From Pontibacter sp. E15-1 (lineage in GTDB: Bacteria; Bacteroidota; Bacteroidia; Cytophagales; Hymenobacteraceae), in contig NZ_JAKVIR010000020.1 in assembly GCF_022601975.1 (NCBI RefSeq), forward strand, positions 60,569-124,568: 64,000 nucleotides of DNA, given 5' to 3'. Every line of letters starts with the position of its first letter. The stretch's first letter is position 1. A program made the translations under genes and the position numbers. Shown piece after piece: positions 16,328 to 25,451 of the stretch. Under the pieces are notes generated by a model that worked only from the letters and a program-made list of their open reading frames with translations, searched no databases and had not been told where the DNA came from.

Positions 16328-17237
16328 CCAGGTATACCAGGCCCGCATGCAGCAGCATGGCACCATCCGCCAGCAAGGCATAGTATATCCGCGGTTTGTT
16401 TTCGGAGGACAAAGAGACGACCACCGCGGCGGCTGCGGCACTACTGACTAGCGCCCACAGCACCGCACCTTGCTCTGAACTCACTAAAAGCATGGTATAA
16501 ATTGCTAGCAAGCCCAGCGACAGCAGCTTGGTGTTGCGCACGCCTACCCAGCCAGGAAACGTGAGAGTATTGGTGGTGCGGTCGTAGGTATAATCCCGGA
16601 TATCGAAGAGCAGCGCGAGGGCAAGGATGAACAGGAAACGGCGCAGGAAGAACCACAGCGCCGTTGGCTCCCATACCTGCATGCCCGCCTGCATCAGCGG
16701 GAAAAGCGCCGTAACGGCCGCCCATACATAGGCGATCAGGAACACCTTGAGCAGCGGCACGCTGCGCAGGGGCCGCACCTTCCGGGCCTTGAACATGATG
16801 GGCACGGTATACCCGATCGAGATGAGGGCCAGGTGCGCCATTACCCAGCCGTTGATCCGGAGCCCAAACTGGATGTATACCACGGCGGCAGCGCCTATAC
16901 TGACGATGCCCAGCGCCGCCAGCAGCCTCTTGTTTTTTTGGCCCCAGTCGTCGCTTTGCTTATACCTTGTTTGCCGTGGGTGGCGCAGCATGCTTTGCAC
17001 GCTGCTCAGGTTGTAGATGAACAGGGTGGCCAGAAAAGCAAATCCCGCCATCGGCAGCGACACCGGCACCCCGGCCAGCAGGTATGTTTCCACGGTCAGG
17101 CTAAAGGCGCAGCACGAGATGAACACGCTGCTGTACAGCAGCCAGCCCAGCACGCGCTCGCCCAGTGGGTGAGGTGCCACTCCCGCCATGCGGTTGCCGG
17201 TGCCGATGCTCGTGTGCTGTTCCATCCTGTCCTGCAA
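16299..17237 (-). CDS. UbiA-superfamily-like membrane protein
   Basis: The 312 aa protein has about eight or nine hydrophobic helices. ALLFDIRDYTYDR (residues about 220-232) resembles the second Asp-rich motif (DxxxD) of UbiA prenyltransferases. Where the first Asp motif (NDxxDxxxD) is expected, one finds FLATLFIYNLSSVQSM, without aspartates. It may therefore not be an active prenyltransferase, or its chemistry may differ. The start could also be at Met5 or Met17. Its 3' end overlaps nnr (opposite strand) by 29 bp. Confidence 0.65.
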   Translation of the reverse strand: MQDRMEQHTSIGTGNRMAGVAPHPLGERVLGWLLYSSVFISCCAFSLTVETYLLAGVPVSLPMAGFAFLATLFIYNLSSVQSMLRHPRQTRYKQSDDWGQKNKRLLAALGIVSIGAAAVVYIQFGLRINGWVMAHLALISIGYTVPIMFKARKVRPLRSVPLLKVFLIAYVWAAVTALFPLMQAGMQVWEPTALWFFLRRFLFILALALLFDIRDYTYDRTTNTLTFPGWVGVRNTKLLSLGLLAIYTMLLVSSEQGAVLWALVSSAAAAAVVVSLSSENKPRIYYALLADGAMLLHAGLVYLAMAQVAANT

Positions 17238-17287
17238 TTACGCAACAAATCCGCCCTCATTCAAATACCCGGGCGCATCTGCGCTAA

Positions 17288-17332
17288 AAACCAAAAAGCC
17301 CGGCAACGGAAGATCCACGCCAGGCTTTACAG
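17288..17332 (-). terminator. Probable ppa terminator
   Basis: AAAGCC (with GGC further in) pairs with GGCTTT over an interrupted stem. The A-run on the left gives a minus-strand U-run. It separates ppa (ends 17348) from the UbiA-like gene (starts 17237). Confidence 0.5.
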
Positions 17333-17347
17333 GAAAAGTAATATTTT

Positions 17348-17920
17348 TTAAAGCGCCTTCTCTTTTTTCTTAGGCTCCCCGAAGGTGGCGTTATATAGCT
17401 CGATGCTGTCCTGAATGATCTTGTAAGCGTGCTCGCGGCCCAGGAACTGCTCTACCACTACCTCTTTGTGCTCCAGTTTCTTGTAGTCTTCAAAGAAGCG
17501 GCGCATCTCCAGCAGGGTGTGCGGCGGCAACTCAGAGATATCGTTGATGTGGCGCACAGACATGTCGTTGTAGGCCACGGCGATGATCTTGTCGTCTTCC
17601 TCGTTGTTGTCGATCATCTGCATCACCCCGATCACTTTCGCGTCGATCAGGCACATCGGCTGCACGTCGATCGAGCAGATCACCAGGATGTCCAGCGGGT
17701 CCTTGTCGTCGCAGTACGTCTGCGGGATAAAGCCGTAGTTGGCCGGGTAATTTACAGACGAGAAAAGCACGCGGTCAAGTTTCAGCATGCCGCTATCCTT
17801 GTCCAGCTCATACTTGGCCTTTGAGCCCTTTGGGATTTCGATGATCGCCGAAAGGATTGCCGGCGCCTCGTCTCCGTAGCTCACGCCATGCCAGGGGTTG
17901 TTGTTTTCTGTATTCTCCAT
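17348..17920 (-). CDS. ppa: Inorganic pyrophosphatase, family I
   Basis: The 190 aa cytoplasmic enzyme hydrolyses PPi and drives biosynthetic reactions forward. IEIPKGSKAKYELDKDSG and the metal-binding DDKDPLDILV (family signature D-x-D-P-x-D) are present, as is YPANYGFIPQTYCDD. Length fits the prokaryotic hexameric type. It is a single-gene unit. Confidence 0.97.
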   Translation of the reverse strand: MENTENNNPWHGVSYGDEAPAILSAIIEIPKGSKAKYELDKDSGMLKLDRVLFSSVNYPANYGFIPQTYCDDKDPLDILVICSIDVQPMCLIDAKVIGVMQMIDNNEEDDKIIAVAYNDMSVRHINDISELPPHTLLEMRRFFEDYKKLEHKEVVVEQFLGREHAYKIIQDSIELYNATFGEPKKKEKAL

Positions 17921-17979
17921 ATCGTTTTTTAATTTTGATGCGCGCTCCGGTTCACACTCCGCTTCGTGCGCTATTGTTA

Positions 17980-19695
17980 TTATTTCATAAACTCTTGCAA
18001 AGGCCTTCCCACACTCCCGTTAGGCTCCTGTAGGTATAGCCACGAGGCAATGGTCGGTGCGATGTCGGCAATTTCGGTGGCAACAGAGCTCTCGCCGGGC
18101 TGCACGCGCCAGCCATACCATACCAGCGGCACATGCGTGTCGTAGTTCGAGAACGAACCGTGCGTGGTGCCTTTGGGGTTTTTCGATCCCCAGCCCTCAA
18201 ACCAGCCGGGCTGCAGCAACACAATCACGTCGCCGGAGCGCTGGGCGTTATACCCATTCTCCACACGCGCCATTAGACCCTGGCCCCAGTTCGAGTTCTG
18301 CAGCGCCCCCGCCGACACCGCACGCATCACGCTCTCGAAGCGCATCACGTAAGCGGCCACGCGCTGCTGCACATCCGCCAGGTTCAGTTTCTTGCCGTCT
18401 ATCAGTTTGTGGTTGAGGTATAGCTGCTGGTTGGCATACTGCTCCACCCACTTCCCGGGGCCATACTGCTTGTTCAGGTATTGTTCTACGGAGTCGCGGA
18501 TAACGCTTTGCGTTGTCACGCCCGACGGGATGTTCTTTTCCTTCAGGAAAGCCGGCACATGGGCGGCGCCATGGTCTGCCGTCAGGAAGAACAGCACCTC
18601 TCCCTTGCCCACTTCTTCCTCAATCGCCTTTATCAGCTCTCCCATTTCCTGGTCGAGGCGCAGGAGCGCGTCTTCCACCTCCACGGAGTTAGGGCCGAAC
18701 TTGTGCCCGATATAATCCACGGAGGAGAAGCTGATGGCCAGGAAATCAGTGAAATCCCCTTTGCCGAGGCGCTCACCGCGCAGGGCGGCCAGTGCAAAGT
18801 CTTTGGTGATGGTGTTGCCTGCGGGCAGCGACCGCAACAGCTCGTAATCTTTCCCCCGGATGGCCGGGACATTGTGCGGAAAAACTGGCTTCTGCTCGCC
18901 GGGCAGGGTTTCTTCCCAAGCCACGTCGTCTGCCGTGCTCTCGGTATAGGCCTCGATCGGCAGCAGCGTGTTCCATACCTCGCTCAGGTGCTGGTCAGGG
19001 TACTTGCTGTTGTTGAACTCCTGAACCCACTGGGGCAGGTCGTTGCGGTAATACGTGCTGGTGATCCAGTTGCCGCTCGGCGAGTCGAACCAGTAGGCGG
19101 CGTTGCCCAGGTGGCCGGCTGGCAGTATGGAGCCACGGTCTTTAAGGGCGATGCCAATCACTTTGGAACCCATGTTGGTTGCCAGTCGCAGCTCGTCGGT
19201 AATGGTGGTGGTAAGCAGGTTGGCCGGCGACATCTGCCCGGCGGTGGAGGTGCTCCCTACCGTGCTCACGGTTTCGTCGTCGACGCAGTAAACCATTTTC
19301 TGCTGCCCGCGCGCATACCAGTTGTTGCCGATGATGCCGTTGATGGCGGGCACGCTGCCGGTATAAATAGAGGCATGCCCCGGGCCGGTATACGTCGGCA
19401 CGTAGCTGTACTGGTTGTTCTTGAAATTAAAGCCCTGACTTAACAGCTTCTTAAAACCGTCGTTGCCATACTTGTCCCAGTAGCGGTACAGGTAATCGTA
19501 GCGCATCTGATCCACGACCAGGCCCACAACCAGTTTGGGTCGCGGAAGGCCTTTGCTGAAGTCTGGCGCATGGCTGGCTGTGCTGGCCTCGGGGGCTGTG
19601 GCAGAAGGCGTTCCGGCACATGCGCTCAGGACGAGCAGGCACATGGCGGCGGCCTTCACGAACATACTGTTGCTGAAAAACTTGTTTTGGCTCAT
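17980..19695 (-). CDS. PafA-like alkaline phosphatase / type I phosphodiesterase lipoprotein
   Basis: The product is 571 aa from the ATG at 19695, preferred over an in-frame ATG at 19719 because the longer start would lie on the -7 promoter box. The signal peptide ends in the lipobox LSAC. The metal-dependent phosphatase fold begins PKLVVGLVVDQMRYDYL (metal Asp) and has the Thr nucleophile in YVPTYTGPGHASIYTG. FFLTADHGAAHVPAFL carries the distal metal Asp-His, and THGSFSNYDTHVPLVWYG is the last metal ligand block. Family members release phosphate from monoesters in the periplasm. It is monocistronic. Confidence 0.9.
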   Translation of the reverse strand: MSQNKFFSNSMFVKAAAMCLLVLSACAGTPSATAPEASTASHAPDFSKGLPRPKLVVGLVVDQMRYDYLYRYWDKYGNDGFKKLLSQGFNFKNNQYSYVPTYTGPGHASIYTGSVPAINGIIGNNWYARGQQKMVYCVDDETVSTVGSTSTAGQMSPANLLTTTITDELRLATNMGSKVIGIALKDRGSILPAGHLGNAAYWFDSPSGNWITSTYYRNDLPQWVQEFNNSKYPDQHLSEVWNTLLPIEAYTESTADDVAWEETLPGEQKPVFPHNVPAIRGKDYELLRSLPAGNTITKDFALAALRGERLGKGDFTDFLAISFSSVDYIGHKFGPNSVEVEDALLRLDQEMGELIKAIEEEVGKGEVLFFLTADHGAAHVPAFLKEKNIPSGVTTQSVIRDSVEQYLNKQYGPGKWVEQYANQQLYLNHKLIDGKKLNLADVQQRVAAYVMRFESVMRAVSAGALQNSNWGQGLMARVENGYNAQRSGDVIVLLQPGWFEGWGSKNPKGTTHGSFSNYDTHVPLVWYGWRVQPGESSVATEIADIAPTIASWLYLQEPNGSVGRPLQEFMK

Positions 19696-19716
19696 TTCCT
19701 TTTTCCTAACCTCCTG

Positions 19717-19724
19717 CAAATATA
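19717..19724 (-). promoter_or_regulatory. -7 promoter box of the phosphatase gene
   Basis: The minus strand reads TATATTTG, an exact TAnnTTTG match, 22 bp before the chosen ATG (19695). Confidence 0.55.
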
Positions 19725-19807
19725 GCAGGCATGGCTTTGCACTTTCAATCTATTGTGGCCGATGCATATAAGTTACAATTTAATAACATGTCGGCACCGG
19801 TACCCCG

Positions 19808-19845
19808 AAAAAAAAGCAGCGCCCACATTGCTGTTGGGCGCTGCT
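19808..19845 (-). terminator. Terminator of the atp operon
   Basis: AGCAGCGCCCA pairs perfectly with TGGGCGCTGCT. The A-run at 19808-19815 provides the U-run on the minus strand. It lies directly after atpG. Confidence 0.9.
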
Positions 19846-19864
19846 CCATATAGCTTTTCTGTCC

Positions 19865-20755
19865 TTATTTTGCTGACAGCGCCTCGGCACCTCCCACGAT
19901 CTCGAGAATCTCTTTGGTGATGGCGGCCTGACGCGTTCTGTTGTAGGTCAGCTTCAGTTCTTTCAGGAGTTCTCCTGCGTTCTCTGTTGCTTTGTCCATG
20001 GCGGTCATACGGGCACCGTGCTCAGAGGCGTTCGACTCCAGCACCGCCTTGTATACCTGTATTTTCAGCGATTGCGGGATCAGGTCGCGGATAATCTCTT
20101 CTTTCGACGGCTCAAAGGTATAGTCTACCAGCAAGGCAGAGGCGTCGGCAGCTTCTACGGGCTTGTCCTCTATCGGCAAGAACTGCTCCTGGCGAACGAT
20201 CTGCGTAGCCGTGTTCTTGAACTCGTTGTAAACCAGGTATACCTGATCAAAGTCTCCGGCCACAAAGCCGTCCATGGCATGCTCGGCAGCCTCGCGCACC
20301 ACATCAAAGGAGAGGTTAGAGAACACTCCGCTGAAGTTGCTGATAACCGGGATCTCTCTTTTCTTGAAAGCGTCCAGCCCTTTCTTGCCGATGGCCAGCA
20401 CGGTAACGTTTCCGGCGGCTGCCTGGCTGCTGAACCTGCTGTTGATCAGTGCCACAACGCCTTTCACAACGTTCGCGTTAAACGCGCCTGCCAGACCGCG
20501 GTCTGAGGTAACGGCAATAATCAGCACCCTGTTCACCTCGCGCTTCTCAGAGTAGATGTTAGAAACAGAGCCTTCTGTTTGCGACGACAGGTTTGCCAGA
20601 ATCCCGCTCAGGCGCTGCGCATAGGGGCGCATGCGCAAAATGTTATCCTGAGCACGCCTAAGCTTCGCAGCCGACACCATTTTCATGGCCTTGGTGATCT
20701 GCTGTGTCGAAGATACCGATGTGATGCGGTTTCTAACTTCTTTTAAACTTGCCAT
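19865..20755 (-). CDS. atpG: F1Fo ATP synthase subunit gamma
   Basis: The 296 aa central-stalk subunit rotates inside the alpha3beta3 ring. The N terminus (MASLKEVRNRITSVSSTQQITKAMKMVSAAKLRRAQ) and C terminus (YNRTRQAAITKEILEIVGGAEAL) form the paired coiled coil, and VTSDRGLAGAFN is the conserved globular motif. It is the last gene of the operon; atpD and atpC do not follow but a terminator does. Confidence 0.98.
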   Translation of the reverse strand: MASLKEVRNRITSVSSTQQITKAMKMVSAAKLRRAQDNILRMRPYAQRLSGILANLSSQTEGSVSNIYSEKREVNRVLIIAVTSDRGLAGAFNANVVKGVVALINSRFSSQAAAGNVTVLAIGKKGLDAFKKREIPVISNFSGVFSNLSFDVVREAAEHAMDGFVAGDFDQVYLVYNEFKNTATQIVRQEQFLPIEDKPVEAADASALLVDYTFEPSKEEIIRDLIPQSLKIQVYKAVLESNASEHGARMTAMDKATENAGELLKELKLTYNRTRQAAITKEILEIVGGAEALSAK

Positions 20756-20775
20756 ATGGTGGTTATTGTAGCATA

Positions 20776-20815
20776 AAGGCGGCGGTTAAGGGTATTCGCC
20801 CCTAGCCGCCGCCTT
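20776..20815 (-). other. Hairpin between atpA and atpG
   Basis: AAGGCGGCGG (20776-20785) pairs with CCGCCGCCTT (20806-20815). No U-run follows in the direction of transcription, so it is more likely an RNA-stability or partial attenuation element than a full terminator. Confidence 0.6.
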
Positions 20816-20825
20816 GTCTGTAAGA

Positions 20826-22406
20826 CTATCTTTTGTAATTCGCCGAAATCTCTCTTGAAACCTGCTTCAGGGTTCCTGTAATCTGATCATCCAGCTTGCC
20901 GGCGCGCAGGGCGTTCAGCACGTCTGCATGCTGGGCGCGCAGGGTGCGCAGGTAATCCTTCTCAAACGCTCTTACCTCTGTCACCGGAACCTCGTCCAGC
21001 AAACCGTTGGTAGCGCAGTAGATCATGGCTACCTGCTCCTCTACTGCCACTGGCGAGAACTGCGCCTGCTTCAGGATTTCGAGGTTACGGCGGCCACGCT
21101 CAATAGTGAGTTTGGTAGAGGCATCCAGGTCGGAGCCGAATTTGGCAAAGGCTTCCAGTTCACGGAACTGCGCCTGATCCAGCTTCAGCGTACCAGCCAC
21201 TTTCTTCATCGATTTAATTTGAGCGTTACCACCCACACGCGATACCGAGATACCCACGTTAATGGCCGGACGGATACCCGCGTTGAACAGGTTTGTCTCC
21301 AGGAAGATCTGGCCGTCAGTAATCGAGATCACGTTGGTCGGGATGTATGCCGATACGTCACCCGCCTGTGTTTCGATGATCGGAAGGGCCGTTAACGAGC
21401 CGCCGCCTTTCACTAAATGACGGATAGACTCCGGAAGGTCGTTCATGTTTCGCGCGATCTCGTCGGAATTGTTCACTTTGGCGGCACGCTCCAGCAAGCG
21501 AGAGTGCAGGTAGAAAACGTCACCTGGGTATGCCTCGCGTCCTGGCGGTCTTCTCAACAGCAGGGACACCTCGCGGTATGCCACAGCCTGCTTCGAAAGG
21601 TCATCATATACAACAAGTGCAGGACGGCCGGTATCGCGGAAGAACTCGCCGATGGCGGCACCCGTGAATGGCGCGAAGAACTGCATTGGGGCAGGGTCAG
21701 CGGCAGACGCGGCCACCACTACGGTATAATCCATCGCACCGCCTTCGGTCAGGGCTTTTACAACCTGCGCCACAGTGGATGCCTTCTGGCCAATGGCCAC
21801 ATATATACAGAACACAGGCTCTCCTCTGTCGAAGAACTCGCGCTGGTTCAAAATCGTGTCAATCGCCACGGCAGTCTTACCTGTCTGGCGGTCACCGATG
21901 ATCAGCTCACGCTGGCCACGGCCAATCGGAATCATGGAGTCGATGGCCTTGATGCCTGTCTGCATCGGCTCGTTTACGGGCTGGCGGAAGATAACGCCTG
22001 GTGCCTTGCGCTCCAGTGGCATCTCGTACAACTCACCGGCAATCGGGCCTTTACCGTCAATCGGCAAGCCCAGTGTGTTAACCACACGGCCAATAATGCC
22101 TTCGCCCACCTTAATGGAGGCAATGCGGCTTGTTCTCTTAACAGTGGAGCCTTCTTTAATCTCGCTGTAGTCTCCCAGCAATACGGCACCTACGTTGTCC
22201 TCTTCCAGGTTAAGAACCATGGCCTGAAGTCCGTTTTCGAACTCTAAAAGCTCACCAGACTGCGCTTTGGAAAGGCCATAGATACGCGCGACACCGTCAC
22301 CTACCTGCAGGACAGTTCCTACTTCTTCCAGTTCTGCCTCAGTTCGGAAGTTAGATAACTGTTCTCTTAATATGGCTGATACTTCATCAGGTCTTACTTC
22401 TGCCAT
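20826..22406 (-). CDS. atpA: F1Fo ATP synthase subunit alpha
   Basis: The 526 aa non-catalytic nucleotide-binding subunit carries the P-loop GDRQTGKTAVAIDTI and the signature PAINVGISVSRVG, with the arginine finger in this segment. It starts 2 bp after the atpH stop, so the two genes are translationally close. Confidence 0.98.
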   Translation of the reverse strand: MAEVRPDEVSAILREQLSNFRTEAELEEVGTVLQVGDGVARIYGLSKAQSGELLEFENGLQAMVLNLEEDNVGAVLLGDYSEIKEGSTVKRTSRIASIKVGEGIIGRVVNTLGLPIDGKGPIAGELYEMPLERKAPGVIFRQPVNEPMQTGIKAIDSMIPIGRGQRELIIGDRQTGKTAVAIDTILNQREFFDRGEPVFCIYVAIGQKASTVAQVVKALTEGGAMDYTVVVAASAADPAPMQFFAPFTGAAIGEFFRDTGRPALVVYDDLSKQAVAYREVSLLLRRPPGREAYPGDVFYLHSRLLERAAKVNNSDEIARNMNDLPESIRHLVKGGGSLTALPIIETQAGDVSAYIPTNVISITDGQIFLETNLFNAGIRPAINVGISVSRVGGNAQIKSMKKVAGTLKLDQAQFRELEAFAKFGSDLDASTKLTIERGRRNLEILKQAQFSPVAVEEQVAMIYCATNGLLDEVPVTEVRAFEKDYLRTLRAQHADVLNALRAGKLDDQITGTLKQVSREISANYKR

Positions 22407-22408
22407 GA

Positions 22409-22966
22409 TTATAGTTTATTAATATAGGAGTTGTCTTTAAAATCATTTCTGAGCTTGCGAAGGCTGTTCTTCACAGAGCTGTCTATTTGCTTGTCGCCTA
22501 CGCGGAGCACAAAGCCCCCGATCAGCGACGGGTCTATTGATTCTTTCAGCTGGATGATCTTGCCCGTCTCGGCGGTAAGCCGCTTGATCAGGGACTCGCG
22601 CTGGGTAGCCGAGAGCGATATCGCGCTGGTTACGTCCACCACCTGAATGCCCTTGATCTCGTTGTATTGCTTCTCAAACTCAGCGGCAATAAACACAAGC
22701 ACGGACTCTCTTTTTTTCTGCGCCACAATGTTGAAGAACATCAGCGTCATGGGCTGCACCTTGCCAGTGAAAATACTGTTGAGCACCGCCAGCTTCTTGT
22801 CTGACTTGACAACCGGGTTGGTGAGCAGCAACTGAAAATCCCTGTTCTGAGAAACGACCTTGGAGAACAGGATCATGTCCTGATGCACTTCTTCCAACAC
22901 CCCTTTCTCGTTGGCCAGCTCGATCAGCGACTTCGAATACCTGGAAGCAACTCTAATATCTGACAT
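22409..22966 (-). CDS. atpH: F1Fo ATP synthase subunit delta
   Basis: The product is 185 aa from the ATG at 22966 (MSDIRVASRYSKSLIELANEKG). The open frame extends to 23026, but the added residues are not conserved and would nearly reach atpF. It links the peripheral stalk to the top of F1. VVDVTSAISLSATQRESLIKRL and the closing GGFVLRVGDKQIDSSVKNSLRKLR are family features. Confidence 0.95.
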   Translation of the reverse strand: MSDIRVASRYSKSLIELANEKGVLEEVHQDMILFSKVVSQNRDFQLLLTNPVVKSDKKLAVLNSIFTGKVQPMTLMFFNIVAQKKRESVLVFIAAEFEKQYNEIKGIQVVDVTSAISLSATQRESLIKRLTAETGKIIQLKESIDPSLIGGFVLRVGDKQIDSSVKNSLRKLRNDFKDNSYINKL

Positions 22967-23038
22967 ATTTCTGTGTATAATGACGTGCGCCTGCTCCCCT
23001 TTCCGGGTGTGCGCGGCGCGCACCAATGTATGTTCTGT

Positions 23039-23533
23039 TTAGTAAAGGGTTACTTCGCGCACGTAGTCCTGGGCCAGCTCCTGCTGTGCCTTCGGGTCGC
23101 TCAGCTCTCTTCTCAGAATGCGCTCTGCGATCTCGATGGAAAGGGAAGCGGCTTGGTTCTTCACTTCCGCGATGGCGGCACGCTTCTCGCTGTCGATGGC
23201 TTCGCGGGCCATTGTGATCATGCGGGCGCCTTCCTGGTTGGCTTTTTCGCGGGCTGCCTCTACCAGATTGTTACCGGCCTCTGTGGCCTCGCGCAGGATT
23301 TTGTCGCGCTCCAGACGCGCTTGCGCCAACAGTTTCTCGTTCTCGGCCTTCAGGCCCTGCATCTCCAGCTTTGCCTGCTCGGCGGCGCTCAGCGCGTTCT
23401 CAATAGACGCCTCGCGGTCGTGCAGCGCCTTCATGATCGGCTTCCAGGCGAACTTCGTCAGCAGGAACAAAACGATCAAGAACGTTACTGCCTGCCAGAT
23501 AATCAGACCTATACCAGGGGTTACTAATTCCAT
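23039..23533 (-). CDS. atpF: F1Fo ATP synthase subunit b
   Basis: The 164 aa peripheral-stalk subunit has one N-terminal membrane helix (about residues 9-28, IIWQAVTFLIVLFLLTKFAW) and then a long charged helix to the C terminus. It is preceded by a strong intercistronic hairpin (23624-23663) that follows atpE. Confidence 0.95.
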   Translation of the reverse strand: MELVTPGIGLIIWQAVTFLIVLFLLTKFAWKPIMKALHDREASIENALSAAEQAKLEMQGLKAENEKLLAQARLERDKILREATEAGNNLVEAAREKANQEGARMITMAREAIDSEKRAAIAEVKNQAASLSIEIAERILRRELSDPKAQQELAQDYVREVTLY

Positions 23534-23623
23534 TGCTCTATAATTTGAAAATCAGGTTCTAATTGGGTTGGCCCCGTTTGCCCTACTGCAGCACGTTTGC
23601 CTTTTAACTATACACTATACTTT

Positions 23624-23663
23624 AGATCTCTCCGTCCGGGCCATACGCCCGGACGAGAGATCT
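23624..23663 (-). other. Long perfect hairpin just after atpE
   Basis: AGATCTCTC (23624-23632) pairs with GAGAGATCT, and the inner GTCCGGGC with GCCCGGAC, around a CATAC loop (about 18 paired bases). No U-run follows. It sits 14 bp beyond the atpE stop, where it could stabilise the atpE 3' end or reduce read-through, raising c-subunit output relative to the rest of the operon. Confidence 0.75.
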
Positions 23664-23676
23664 GCAAAAACTATTA

Positions 23677-23937
23677 CTAGCCTTTGAAAGAGATCAGCAA
23701 GCACACCACCACGCCGAAAAGCGCCACACCCTCGATAAGGGCCGCAGCGATAATCATGGCTGTCTGGATTTTGCCACCAGCCTCAGGCTGACGCGCGATA
23801 GATTCCATGGCAGAGCCACCGATTCTACCAATACCCAAACCAGCGCCAAGCGCCACTAGACCAGCACCGATACCGGCACCCATGATCGCGAAACCTGCGC
23901 CTGATGATAGAGCTTGAAGCAGAATTGCTAATAACAT
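23677..23937 (-). CDS. atpE: F1Fo ATP synthase subunit c
   Basis: The 86 aa proteolipid forms the rotating c-ring. Two glycine/alanine-rich helices flank the polar loop SIARQPEAGGK. The ion-carrying carboxylate is the Glu in AALIEGVALFG of helix 2. The neighbours of this Glu give no clear Na+-binding set, so proton coupling is likely (inference). Confidence 0.97.
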   Translation of the reverse strand: MLLAILLQALSSGAGFAIMGAGIGAGLVALGAGLGIGRIGGSAMESIARQPEAGGKIQTAMIIAAALIEGVALFGVVVCLLISFKG

Positions 23938-23977
23938 AATTATAGTTATATATAGTTAAAAAAAATAAAAATTCAGA

Positions 23978-25021
23978 TTAGTGCCCGCCATCTCCGTGGC
24001 CCATGTCATCCACGTGGTCGTGCTCTTCCACGGCGCCGCCAAAGTACATGGCCGACAGCAGCGTGAAGATGTATGCCTGCAACAGAGCCACAAACAACTC
24101 CAGGAAGTTCATGAACGTGGCAAAGGCAACACTCAGCGGGGCAACCGCGAGGCTTTCGAAGATAAAGATAAGGCTAAACAGGGAAAGGATGATAATGTGG
24201 CCCGCAGTGATGTTTGCAAAAAGACGAACCATCAGGGAGAAAGGCTTGGTGATGATACCGATCAGCTCTACCGGAATCATGATCGGGGCCAGCCATACCG
24301 GCACACCCGGTGTGGCAAATATGTGCCCCCAGTAGCTCTTGTTACCGCTAAACACGGTGATCAGCAGGGTCATCACGGCCAGCACCAGCGTCACGGCGAT
24401 GTTGCCCGTCAGGTTGGCTCCGCCCGGCATCAGCCCCAGCATATTGTTAAACCAGATAAAGAAAAAGATGGTCAGCAGGAACGGCATATAGCGCTCGTAC
24501 TTCGGGCCGATGTTGGCCTTGGCGATATCATCGCGGATAAAGATAATGATGGGCTCGAAGAAGGACTGGATGCCGCTTGGCGCTTTGCCCGGGTTGCTCT
24601 TGTAACGGCCTGCTATCACCAGGAACACGCCCAGCAGCAGCGCCACACTCAGAAACATGGAAGCCACGTTCTTTGTGATCGACAAATCATACAAACCGGC
24701 ATGGCCTTCTATAGGCTCGCCTTCGGCATTGGCTTTGTAAACATGCCCATGCTCCAGCACATACCCCTTGTGGGCCACTTCCTCGCCGTGGGCATCAAAA
24801 AAGTTGCTGGAAGAAAAAATATTCAGTTGCCCGTTATCTACCAGAATAACCGGCAAATAAAGGTTGACACCGTGCGCGAACTCCCACTTATGCCCATCCG
24901 CGATGTGATGTGTGATCATGTCGCCTGGCTTGAAAACGCCACCTTCCTCAGCTGGGGCCTCATTGGCATGCGCTGAAATCGTAAAAAGACACAACAGGAA
25001 AACGAATAACTTCTTCATCAA
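23978..25021 (-). CDS. atpB: F1Fo ATP synthase subunit a
   Basis: The 347 aa membrane stator subunit provides the two proton half-channels. The signal-like N terminus ending AHA and the long extracytoplasmic domain (about 20-120) are usual in Bacteroidota. The essential Arg lies in KPFSLMVRLFANITAGHIIILSL (about residue 268). The C terminus is His/Asp-rich (EEHDHVDDMGHGDGGH). Confidence 0.97.
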   Translation of the reverse strand: MMKKLFVFLLCLFTISAHANEAPAEEGGVFKPGDMITHHIADGHKWEFAHGVNLYLPVILVDNGQLNIFSSSNFFDAHGEEVAHKGYVLEHGHVYKANAEGEPIEGHAGLYDLSITKNVASMFLSVALLLGVFLVIAGRYKSNPGKAPSGIQSFFEPIIIFIRDDIAKANIGPKYERYMPFLLTIFFFIWFNNMLGLMPGGANLTGNIAVTLVLAVMTLLITVFSGNKSYWGHIFATPGVPVWLAPIMIPVELIGIITKPFSLMVRLFANITAGHIIILSLFSLIFIFESLAVAPLSVAFATFMNFLELFVALLQAYIFTLLSAMYFGGAVEEHDHVDDMGHGDGGH

Positions 25022-25062
25022 GAGAGATTTAGCAACAGGACTGAAAAGGAAAACCCTTCTAC

Positions 25063-25446
25063 CTAGTCCTGCTTTTTCAAATTGGGCCGCAAGTTAGCCA
25101 ATAAGCTGTAAATTTCAAACGCGGTAAACAGAAAATATAACACGAAGAAGTTTAGCACGAACTGCAGCTCGTTTTCGGAGAAAAGGAAGACATAAATGAA
25201 CACCACGGCGATGCTCAGCATCATCCGGAATCCCATGGAGCCGAAGTAGTAAAGCTGAAAATTGTCCTGGTCGTAGCTGATGCCGAGCCGGGTAATGTAA
25301 AAGGTGCCCGCCGTTACCAGCACGAAGAAGGCCAGCATGTACCATACATAGGCATGCACCACCGCATCGCCGGTAAAATAGGCCAGGGCACCGATGCCAA
25401 GGCCCACAAGGCCCGAGAAAATCAACAAGTTCCGAACGAAGTTCAC
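25063..25446 (-). CDS. Four-helix membrane protein in the ATP synthase operon (AtpI-like position)
   Basis: The 127 aa product has four hydrophobic helices. It lies 5 bp after the atpZ-like stop and 42 bp before atpB. AtpI proteins, which help assemble the c-ring, occupy this place in many bacteria, but I see no sequence motif that proves it; the name rests on position. Confidence 0.65.
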   Translation of the reverse strand: MNFVRNLLIFSGLVGLGIGALAYFTGDAVVHAYVWYMLAFFVLVTAGTFYITRLGISYDQDNFQLYYFGSMGFRMMLSIAVVFIYVFLFSENELQFVLNFFVLYFLFTAFEIYSLLANLRPNLKKQD

Positions 25447-25451
25447 GTAAG

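Noticed and set aside
18481..19443. 320-codon + strand frame within the PafA-like gene
   Set aside because: Shadow frame; the minus strand carries the catalytic motifs in order.
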